NCBI GenBank assembly: GCA_964641715.1
Contig: CAZXMB010000178.1
Location: forward strand, 1 to 6,050
Direction of reading: 5' to 3'
DNA: 6,050 nt
DNA from: CAZXMB01 sp964641715
GTDB lineage: Bacteria; Desulfobacterota; BSN033; UBA1163
The position numbers were made by a program, and so were the translations under genes. Below are positions 1 to 5,726 of this stretch, piece by piece. Positions within the stretch are counted from its first letter, which is position 1; each line of letters opens with the position of its first letter. The notes beneath the pieces were generated by a model. That model made no database searches. It saw nothing but the letters and a program-made list of their open reading frames with translations, and was not told the origin of the DNA.

Positions 1-7
1 AGAATTG

Positions 8-55
8 CCCCTCACCCCATCCCTCTCCCCAGCGGGGAGAGGGGAGGGTGAGGGG
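8..55. repeat. Intergenic palindromic repeat with G-quadruplex motif
   Basis: A long, nearly perfect inverted repeat. The outer arms are 8-17 (CCCCTCACCC) and 46-55 (GGGTGAGGGG), the inner arms 21-30 (CCCTCTCCCC) and 34-43 (GGGGAGAGGG). The loop is AGC (31-33), with a small internal loop at 18-20/44-45, giving about 20 paired bases. C/G-rich palindromes of this style are common as dispersed intergenic elements in some environmental bacterial genomes; that this one is dispersed cannot be shown from a single copy. The 3' half also has four G-runs (34-37, 41-44, 46-48, 52-56) with loops of 3, 1 and 3 nt, so the plus strand could fold either as a hairpin or as a quadruplex. It lies 56 bp before the ATPase start and might end transcription arriving from the left, though no T-run follows. 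Confidence 0.8.
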
Positions 56-102
56 GCCTCATGTCAAAGAAATAAATGCGTTTATACTTGTGATTGATAT
101 CC

Positions 103-107
103 GGAGG
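103..107 (+). promoter_or_regulatory. Ribosome binding site of the GspE/PilB-like ATPase
   Basis: GGAGG at 103-107 is followed by a 4-nt spacer (TTCC) and ATG at 112. This site decides the start: the frame remains open upstream to a TTG at 94, but that TTG would place the Shine-Dalgarno inside the gene and has none of its own. Confidence 0.8.
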
Positions 108-111
108 TTCC

Positions 112-1857
112 ATGGCAAAGGAAAAGAAAAACTTCGGTGATTTTTTAGTAGACCTGGGTCTGATTACAGAGGATCAGTTGAAGAAGGCCCTTCAGGAACA
201 GAGGCAAAAGGGGGAAAGGCTGGAGCAGACCCTCATCCGGATAGGATATACCAAAGAGGAATTAGTTCTCCAGTGTTTGGCCAACTATTTCGATCTCCCC
301 TATGTCGATCTTGATACCTATCTCATTGATGACCAGGTCATCAAGATCGTTCCGGAGGAGGTCGCCCGGCGACACACCCTCATCCCTCTTTTTAAAATAG
401 GAAATACCCTGACCATTGCGATGAATAATCCCCTCAATATCATTGCCATTGATGAGGTGAGGAATAAGGTCAATATGGAGGTAGAGATAGCCATCAGCAT
501 GGAGAGAAAGATTAAGAGGGCGATTAACCAGCATTATGGGGGAGAGCCTCCAGCCTTTGAAAGCCCCCTTGAGCAGGTCCGGGCATACGGTACAACGGAG
601 CCCTCTCAGGAGGCTATGGATTATCGGAAAACCTATGATCTTCGGATCAAGGAGCCGCTCACCGGCCCTGTGGAAGGGGCTTCTGCCGCACGCATGCTCG
701 ATCTAGTGATGATGCAGGCCATTCGGGACGGTGCAAGTGATATTCACTTTGAGCCTGATGAAAAAGGCTTACGTGTCCGTTTCCGTATTGATGGCTTTCT
801 CTATGAGATCCTCGCCCTACCCAGAGCCATTCACCCCGCCCTCACCTCACGGATCAAGATTCTCGCTGAGATGGACATTGCGGAGATGAGGCTGCCCCAG
901 GATGGGAACTTCAATATCAGAGTTGAGAAACGGAGCTTTGAGCTCAGGGTTTCCACCTTCCCGACCATCTACGGTGAAAACGTTGTCCTCCGGATCCTGG
1001 ACCAAACCAGTCCTCTGCTCACACTGGAGCAATTGGGATTTTCAGAGGAGATGCTCAACTATTATAAACAGCTCCTTCGAAAATCGAACGGGATCATTCT
1101 GGTCACCGGCCCTACCGGAAGCGGGAAAACAACCACCCTCTATGCCTCGCTCAATCTGATCAACGCCCCGGATAAAAACATCATCACCATTGAGGACCCG
1201 GTGGAGTACCGGCTTCCCCTGATCCGCCAGACTCAGGTGAACCCCAAAGCAGGGATCAACTTTGCAACAGGATTGAGGTCCATCCTCAGACAGGATCCTG
1301 ATGTAATTATGGTAGGAGAGATCAGGGACCTCGAAACTTCAGGGATTGCTATTCAGGCGGCCCTGACGGGCCATCTGGTATTCAGTACCCTCCATACCAA
1401 CGATGCGCCGGAGGCGGTCACACGATTATCCGATATCGGTGTGGAACCCTATCTCATTTCTTCCTCCATCATCGGAGTCCTCGCCCAGCGACTGGTCCGA
1501 ACCATCTGTCCGAACTGCAAAACCCCTTCTTCCTTGGATAAGGAGACACTGAGCGAACTCGGTCTGGATCTATCCAAATTAAAGGAACCCCCCGCATTTT
1601 ATCGGGGGAAGGGTTGCAAACATTGTAAAGGATCGGGCTACAGGGGCAGGACAGGAATATTTGAGCTCCTTATTGTAAATGAAGACGTGAAAAGGTTGAT
1701 CTCGGAAAAATCACCTACTCCGTTGGTTCGTAAAGCGGCACAGGAGACTTCAGGGCTCAGGTCCTTCAGGGAGGATGGCCTGCGGAAAGTCCTAAAAGGA
1801 ATGACCACCCGTGAAGAGGTGGACCGGATCGCCTTCGAAATCAGTCCCCCTACCTAA
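112..1857 (+). CDS. GspE/PilB-family type II secretion / type IV pilus assembly ATPase
   Basis: Cytoplasmic hexameric ATPase that drives pilin or pseudopilin polymerisation at the inner membrane; 581 aa, normal for the family. The N-terminus (about 7-59) has the two-copy MshEN layout, the first copy good, the second degenerate. A linker at about 140-195 precedes the secretion ATPase domain. Visible motifs: Walker A GPTGSGKT 333-340, Asp box IEDP 360-363, Walker B DPDVIMVGE 395-403, His box with H421 and H428, and a zinc-binding tetracysteine (C466, C469, C502, C505) followed by GYRGRTGIFELL. All catalytic elements are present, so it should be active. The GspE/PilB family is certain, but the choice between secretion and pilus extension is not; no other secretion genes are visible apart from the pilin gene on the far side. 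The ATG at 112 is chosen for its Shine-Dalgarno. The stop codon directly abuts that of the opposing glycosyltransferase gene. Confidence 0.96.
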   Translation: MAKEKKNFGDFLVDLGLITEDQLKKALQEQRQKGERLEQTLIRIGYTKEELVLQCLANYFDLPYVDLDTYLIDDQVIKIVPEEVARRHTLIPLFKIGNTLTIAMNNPLNIIAIDEVRNKVNMEVEIAISMERKIKRAINQHYGGEPPAFESPLEQVRAYGTTEPSQEAMDYRKTYDLRIKEPLTGPVEGASAARMLDLVMMQAIRDGASDIHFEPDEKGLRVRFRIDGFLYEILALPRAIHPALTSRIKILAEMDIAEMRLPQDGNFNIRVEKRSFELRVSTFPTIYGENVVLRILDQTSPLLTLEQLGFSEEMLNYYKQLLRKSNGIILVTGPTGSGKTTTLYASLNLINAPDKNIITIEDPVEYRLPLIRQTQVNPKAGINFATGLRSILRQDPDVIMVGEIRDLETSGIAIQAALTGHLVFSTLHTNDAPEAVTRLSDIGVEPYLISSSIIGVLAQRLVRTICPNCKTPSSLDKETLSELGLDLSKLKEPPAFYRGKGCKHCKGSGYRGRTGIFELLIVNEDVKRLISEKSPTPLVRKAAQETSGLRSFREDGLRKVLKGMTTREEVDRIAFEISPPT

Positions 1858-2535
1858 CTAACCGAAGAGGTTATATTTCAATATCCAATAAACCGCGGCC
1901 AGTCCATCCTTCCACCTGATCTTCTTCCCCTCCGAGTAATCCCTGCCCCAATAAGAGATGGGAACCTCATAGATCCGGCAGCCTGCTTTCGCAATCTTGG
2001 CGGTGATCTCAGGTTCAAATCCAAAGCGATTGCTCTCAATCCTGATTCCTTTGAGGATTTCCGATCGAAAGACTTTATATCCTGTCTCCATATCCGAGAG
2101 ATTGAGGTCGGTGAGCATATTGGACAGGGTCGTGATGATCCTGTTGCCGATCGCATGCCAGAAGTAGAGGACCCGATGCGTTCCTCCCTGAAACCGGGAG
2201 CCATAGACCACATCCGCTACCCCATCCAGAATGGGGCTGAGGAGATGAGGATATTCATCCGGATTATATTCCAGATCCGCATCCTGGATGATGACAATCT
2301 CTCCTGTGATATGGGGGATGGCAGTACGGACGGCTGCCCCTTTTCCCCTGTTCTTTTCGTGAACAAGGATCTTTATCCCTTCGCTATTCTCTTTTAACAG
2401 GCGAACCGTTTCATCCGTGGAGCGGTCATCTACCACGATAATCTCTTTTTCAAATGGGGTTTCTTTTACCCTCCGGATGATCTCAAGGATGGTTTTTGAC
2501 TCATTGTAAACCGGGATGACGATCGAAAGTTTCAT
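1858..2535 (-). CDS. Family 2 glycosyltransferase, polyprenyl-phosphate sugar synthase (DPM1-like)
   Basis: Likely moves a sugar from a nucleotide donor to a polyprenyl phosphate at the cytoplasmic face of the membrane. The 225-aa protein is a single GT-A domain with no obvious membrane helix, like soluble dolichyl-phosphate mannose synthases. Family signatures: N-terminal SIVIPVYNES (4-13), nucleotide-binding VVDDRSTDET (34-43), NRGKGAAVR (62-70), metal-binding DAD (85-87), YGSRF (111-115), DMETGYKVFR (148-157) and RFGFEPEITAKIAK (170-183). It is the last gene of the minus-strand operon. Its ATG overlaps the TGA of the methyltransferase gene (ATGA), and it has its own AGGAG 7 nt upstream, so it is well translated and probably coupled. 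The sugar cannot be read from sequence. With the YfhO-like gene upstream, a donor-lipid supplier for that transferase is the natural inference, as for CsbB with YfhO in Bacillus. Confidence 0.93.
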   Translation of the reverse strand: MKLSIVIPVYNESKTILEIIRRVKETPFEKEIIVVDDRSTDETVRLLKENSEGIKILVHEKNRGKGAAVRTAIPHITGEIVIIQDADLEYNPDEYPHLLSPILDGVADVVYGSRFQGGTHRVLYFWHAIGNRIITTLSNMLTDLNLSDMETGYKVFRSEILKGIRIESNRFGFEPEITAKIAKAGCRIYEVPISYWGRDYSEGKKIRWKDGLAAVYWILKYNLFG

Positions 2536-3236
2536 CTCTTCTCTCCTACTGCAATCAGCGATTGGCCCATCCGGACAGGGAAAACCTTCTTAATCCGCTT
2601 GAAAAGGGGAACCAACCGGTTGAATATCCGGACCTGTCCTGCCGGTAAAATCGATCTCCTCAAAACCGTTCCGTTAAGAAACCATCCCAGTATTCCAAAG
2701 GGATTGAAATACGTTAAATAACAAATTTCAAAACCATTTGAAACGAGCTTTCGGGCGAGCTCTTCCCTGCTATAGCGCCGGAAGTGGCCGAGCCCTCTGT
2801 CCAGGTGATTGTAAAGAAATTTTAGTGCGGGGACAAGCAGAATGAGCCTTCCTCCTGGCCTGAGCATTCGGTAGCTTCTCTTCAGGACCGAATGGTCATC
2901 CTCGATATGTTCCAGCACATTGGAACAGACAATCGTATCAATGGGAAGACAAAATTCCTCTGCCGGCTCCTGTTCCATATCCCAGAGGGCTGTCCCGATC
3001 AGGTTGGAATGGCCTCGAAACTTATCCTGAACGGTCTGGAGGTAATCCCTGTTCACATCGGAGACCATGACCTTTCCCCGGCTGAGGAACCATCCCGTGA
3101 GATTACCAATACCACAACCCACCTCCAGAACATTCCCTTTGAGATAGGGTTTGATCTCCTCATAGACCCATCGGTGGTAAGAGGTTGCCCCTTCCATAAG
3201 AAGCAGTGTAAGTGTGCTGGTCTTCTCAGTATCCAT
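2532..3236 (-). CDS. Class I SAM-dependent methyltransferase
   Basis: Soluble Rossmann-fold methyltransferase, 234 aa from the chosen start. Motif I is VLEVGCGIGN (36-45), the acidic ribose-binding position is D60 in VMVSDVN, and IVCSNVLEHIED (102-113) is the typical motif before the catalytic strand; MLRPGGRLILLVPA follows. The C-terminal third (YLTYFNPFGILGWFLNG) is hydrophobic and could touch the membrane or a lipid substrate. Start: ATG at 3236-3234 leaves a 20-nt gap after the upstream stop and follows AAAGGA, although with a short spacer. An in-frame ATG at 3284 would add 16 residues, overlap the upstream gene by 28 nt and has no Shine-Dalgarno, so it is less likely. Wedged between the YfhO-like and GT2 genes, it probably methylates the sugar or lipid intermediate (inference). 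GT2 and methyltransferase domains of this kind also occur fused in other bacteria. Confidence 0.9.
   Translation of the reverse strand: MDTEKTSTLTLLLMEGATSYHRWVYEEIKPYLKGNVLEVGCGIGNLTGWFLSRGKVMVSDVNRDYLQTVQDKFRGHSNLIGTALWDMEQEPAEEFCLPIDTIVCSNVLEHIEDDHSVLKRSYRMLRPGGRLILLVPALKFLYNHLDRGLGHFRRYSREELARKLVSNGFEICYLTYFNPFGILGWFLNGTVLRRSILPAGQVRIFNRLVPLFKRIKKVFPVRMGQSLIAVGEKR
2543..2547 (-). promoter_or_regulatory. Ribosome binding site of the glycosyltransferase gene
   Basis: On the minus strand AGGAG (plus-strand CTCCT, 2543-2547) lies 7 nt before the ATG at 2535-2533. It is the strongest Shine-Dalgarno in the minus-strand operon and sits inside the last codons of the methyltransferase gene, so the overlapping gene can also be initiated independently. 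Confidence 0.8.
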
Positions 3237-3256
3237 GATCCTTTCTGATGCCTCCG

Positions 3257-5701
3257 CTATTCCTTTCTTCTCCGGCACCACCATCCAATAACAATACAGC
3301 CGAATATTCCTGTAAGGGTCAGACCCGCTCCCAGTTTAACACTGAACGGGTCGTATATAAAATCCACTCGATGTCGCCCTTCATAAAGGGGAACGGCTCG
3401 GAAGTTGTAATTGGCCCGGTAAATCCTTTCTTCCTTCCCATCAATATATACCCTCCAGCCCGGATAATAGGTATCACTTAATACTAAAATACTTTTTTCT
3501 CTTACCTCTGCCTGAAGGGACAACCGGTTATTGCTTTCTGAGATAAATTCCGCTAATCCCCCCGCCCCCACTTTATTAAAGGGGTGAGAAGGGGGGATGA
3601 CGAAAGGGGGAGAAGAAGGGTTGAATTTTGGTTCCTCTTCAAGAAAAACTTCTCTCCGGGGGTCAAATCCCTTTTGCCTCATGGTGGATAGAATGATCTT
3701 CGAATCCAAAACCCTATAATCTTTTACCAGCCAGGCCCTCGGAAGGGGATTTTGGACTCTATATAATTTTATCGTGTTCTTTTTAAGCAGGTCTTCTTTC
3801 TCCCCTTCAAGCCCCTCCACCCTCGCATAGACCGGCTCAAAACGTGAAGGATCCTCAAGGGCTGTGATCGAGACAACATATTTTACGCTGTAAAGGTCAA
3901 TGAGGTGGGTGGCTGAAATGGAGGGAGTGAGAATTAATGTCTTATAAAGGTCGTCCGTCCTCTTCAATCGAATCACATCAATCCCCGAAATATCGTGAAC
4001 CTTAAAGATCATATTGAAGGTGGGAAGGTGTTTCTCCTTCAGAACCTCCAGGGAGGAAGCATTGGCAATGAGAACGGGTGTATCCATTGAAATGGTCTTC
4101 CCGGTTGAAAAGGTCCGGTGGGGACCCTGATCTGGAGAAACGATTTCCAATATCTCTGTCTTCTTAAAATAATCCTCCGTCTTCTCCCTTCCGTAAAAAC
4201 CCAAATTCCCAAAAAGGTCTGCGATCAGAAAAAAGATGAGTGAACCCCCAATCCAACCCTTCCATCCCACCTCATGCCCTATCCTTAATAACAGGAAAAA
4301 GAGTGTGAGATAGAAGAAGAACCTCTTTGTGTGATAAAGGTTTGTGGAAAGATAGTTGAAATCAGGAAAATCAATCCCCTTCCCTTTTAAGAAATTGAAG
4401 ATCCCCTGATGGTCCAAGACAAAGAAGACCAAAATAGATCCGGAGAGAATGGAGAGAATGATGAGAAGGTGTTTGGATCCTCTTTCGCCTTCCTCCCTGG
4501 TTAATTCTCTTAATCTCTCAAACCCCAGACCTGCGGTGATGGCGAGTACGAAGATGAAGATATAGAGAAATTTGACAGGATAACGAATGCCATCAAAGAA
4601 AGGCAGATATTTAAATATAAACGGGTAGAGCGGATTGTAACGGCCGAGAGATAAAAAGATGGAAAAGACCATGAGAGATAAAAAGAACCATCTATTATTT
4701 TTCAAAAAATGGAATTTGTAAGGGCGGCGGGATAGAAAGAAGAAAAAGCTCAAAATAAAGGGCAGTCCTCCCGTATATAAAGTCTTGAACCAGCATTGAG
4801 AGATCCAGTACTTCTTCATATCCAGAAAATATCCATAGGCATCCGGCAGAAAGAAGAGAAGAAAATCCCTTGGGGCAAAACTCCAGATCGTTGCCTCATG
4901 GTAGGTGATTCCCTGGCCGCGGATCGAATGCATCCAGAGTTCGAGAAATGGAATGAACTGTATGGCGGAGAGGAATAGAAAGAGGAGGGGGATGAGGAGG
5001 AGGCTTCTCATCCTCATCCAGCCCCTCCTCTTCGTCTCGTAATGACACTCCGAATGGAAAGAAAAGACGACCATGAAGAGAAGGATGAAAAAATTTCCAT
5101 AGACAATCTCAATCCCGCCCCCGAGGAATGAAATGGTCATGAAGATGGAGGCAAATATCTCGTTCTTAAAGCCAGGGGCCTCAATTGCCCTTCTAAAGAA
5201 CAGTATGATCAGGGGTGTCCAGATAACCGACAGCAAGATGGTCAAAAGGCTATGAATAGAGAGGAGGTAGCCGCTGAGCATGATGATCACCCCTGAAACA
5301 GCAGCCCCCGTTAAACTGGCACCCAGGTCCCTCAGCAAAAGATAGGTGAATAACCCTCCAAGAAAGAAATGGAGGATAATGATACCGTTAAAGGCGATGT
5401 CAAATGGAAGTGAGAAGAAAAGACCGTTTAAAGGATAGAACAGTGCATGTTGAGGATTGGCAAAGAAGGGAGTGCCGCAAAATTGAAAGGGATTCCATAG
5501 AGGGAAATCACCCCTTTTGAGACTTTCCACCCAGAAAAATCTTGGAGGAATGAAGTAGGCGCTCAGATCCCTTTCTGTAAGGAGGTACCTTCCATCAAAG
5601 AGATCAAAGAAAAAGAGAAGACAGGTAATAAAAAGGGCCAGAACAGCCAAACAATCGGTTGATCTGACCCATTTCAATATTGATTTGATCTTGTCTTTCA
5701 C
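3257..5701 (-). CDS. YfhO family multispanning membrane protein (GT-C-like glycosyltransferase)
   Basis: 814-aa integral membrane protein with about 12-14 predicted helices, TM1 near 17-35 and the last near 790-808, ending in a positive tail (CRRRKE). Family marks: LLTERDLSAYF (40-50), with acidic residues in the first external loop as in GT-C enzymes; GDFPLWNPFQFCGTPF (64-79) and NPQHALFYPLN (82-92); a large extracytoplasmic domain from about 510; and the C-terminal block SDTYYPGWRVYIDGKEERIY (742-761) continuing to FIYDP. These are typical of YfhO (PF09586), whose Bacillus member acts with a GT2 enzyme in lipoteichoic acid glycosylation. A similar extracytoplasmic transferase role from polyprenyl-phosphate sugar is inferred here. 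The start is GTG at 5701-5699, without Shine-Dalgarno and under a small hairpin; a TTG at 5677 is possible but no better. Residues about 692-717 (Pro-rich, then NKVGAGG) look like an insertion encoded by a palindromic element. Confidence 0.9.
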   Translation of the reverse strand: MKDKIKSILKWVRSTDCLAVLALFITCLLFFFDLFDGRYLLTERDLSAYFIPPRFFWVESLKRGDFPLWNPFQFCGTPFFANPQHALFYPLNGLFFSLPFDIAFNGIIILHFFLGGLFTYLLLRDLGASLTGAAVSGVIIMLSGYLLSIHSLLTILLSVIWTPLIILFFRRAIEAPGFKNEIFASIFMTISFLGGGIEIVYGNFFILLFMVVFSFHSECHYETKRRGWMRMRSLLLIPLLFLFLSAIQFIPFLELWMHSIRGQGITYHEATIWSFAPRDFLLFFLPDAYGYFLDMKKYWISQCWFKTLYTGGLPFILSFFFFLSRRPYKFHFLKNNRWFFLSLMVFSIFLSLGRYNPLYPFIFKYLPFFDGIRYPVKFLYIFIFVLAITAGLGFERLRELTREEGERGSKHLLIILSILSGSILVFFVLDHQGIFNFLKGKGIDFPDFNYLSTNLYHTKRFFFYLTLFFLLLRIGHEVGWKGWIGGSLIFFLIADLFGNLGFYGREKTEDYFKKTEILEIVSPDQGPHRTFSTGKTISMDTPVLIANASSLEVLKEKHLPTFNMIFKVHDISGIDVIRLKRTDDLYKTLILTPSISATHLIDLYSVKYVVSITALEDPSRFEPVYARVEGLEGEKEDLLKKNTIKLYRVQNPLPRAWLVKDYRVLDSKIILSTMRQKGFDPRREVFLEEEPKFNPSSPPFVIPPSHPFNKVGAGGLAEFISESNNRLSLQAEVREKSILVLSDTYYPGWRVYIDGKEERIYRANYNFRAVPLYEGRHRVDFIYDPFSVKLGAGLTLTGIFGCIVIGWWCRRRKE
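3556..3598. repeat. Palindromic element inside the YfhO coding region
   Basis: Inverted repeat with outer arms ATCCCCCC (3556-3563) and GGGGGGAT (3591-3598) and a perfect core CTTTA-T-TAAAG (3571-3581), both centred near 3576-3577; the bases between pair only partly. It resembles intergenic C/G-rich palindromes but is read in frame as part of a Pro/Ser-rich then Gly-rich linker (about residues 702-716). With G-runs at 3581-3584, 3591-3596, 3606-3610 and 3618-3620, the plus strand (template for this gene) is also loosely quadruplex-like. The inverted repeat is seen directly; origin as an inserted mobile palindrome is inference. Confidence 0.65.
4980..5032 (-). other. Strong potential mRNA hairpin inside the YfhO gene
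   Basis: Arms 4980-4989 and 5023-5032 (AAGAGGAGGG / CCCTCCTCTT) are perfectly complementary. After a 3-nt bulge (5020-5022) so are 4990-4998 and 5011-5019 (GGATGAGGA / TCCTCATCC), leaving a 12-nt loop: 19 base pairs in all. In protein it spans the basic stretch TKRRGWMRMR and the start of the Leu-rich helix LLLIPLLFLFL (about residues 223-241). It may be a by-product of Arg (AGG) codons facing Leu (CTC) codons, or may slow ribosomes just before a membrane helix. Confidence 0.5.
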
Positions 5702-5719
5702 AGAGGACTGAGGTCTCTG
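5701..5719 (-). promoter_or_regulatory. Hairpin between pilin stop and YfhO start
   Basis: Read on the minus strand the 19 nt form CAGA-GAC, loop CTCA, GTC, a bulged C, then TCTG: seven base pairs with one bulge. The final G is the first base of the GTG start codon at 5701, and the hairpin begins 7 nt after the pilin TGA. No Shine-Dalgarno is present in the 25-nt gap. The structure could limit translation of the membrane enzyme relative to the abundant pilin, or protect the 3' end of the pilin message. No U-run follows, so it is not a classical terminator. Confidence 0.4.
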
Positions 5720-5726
5720 TTAATTT

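Noticed and set aside
8..55. CRISPR repeat.
   Set aside because: Only one copy is present, with no spacers and no cas genes.
83..88. TATACT as a -10 promoter element for the ATPase gene.
   Set aside because: No convincing -35 about 17 bp upstream and the area is A/T-rich, so a single hexamer is not enough.
1589..1608. Stem CCCCCG (1589-1594) / CGGGGG (1603-1608) with an 8-nt loop inside the ATPase gene.
   Set aside because: It encodes PPAFYRGKG next to the second zinc cysteine pair; FYRGKGC is conserved in the family, so the short stem is most simply explained by codons.
1859..1873. Stem TAACC/GGTTA as a terminator after the ATPase gene.
   Set aside because: Only five pairs, two of them G-C, with a broken T-run (TATTTC); it also lies inside the glycosyltransferase gene.
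2155..2397. Open frame of 80 codons on the plus strand opposite the glycosyltransferase.
   Set aside because: Antisense to conserved GT2 motifs and without recognisable features of its own.
2892..3248. Open frame of 118 codons on the plus strand opposite the methyltransferase.
   Set aside because: Antisense shadow of a gene with clear methyltransferase motifs; its translation shows no recognisable domain.
3237..3284. Upstream ATG at 3284 as the methyltransferase start.
   Set aside because: It overlaps the YfhO gene by 28 nt and has no Shine-Dalgarno; ATG 3236 follows AAAGGA and clears the upstream stop. Not fully excluded.
3248..3481. Open frame of 77 codons on the plus strand over the methyltransferase/YfhO junction.
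   Set aside because: Antisense to the conserved YYPGW block of YfhO, with no supporting context.
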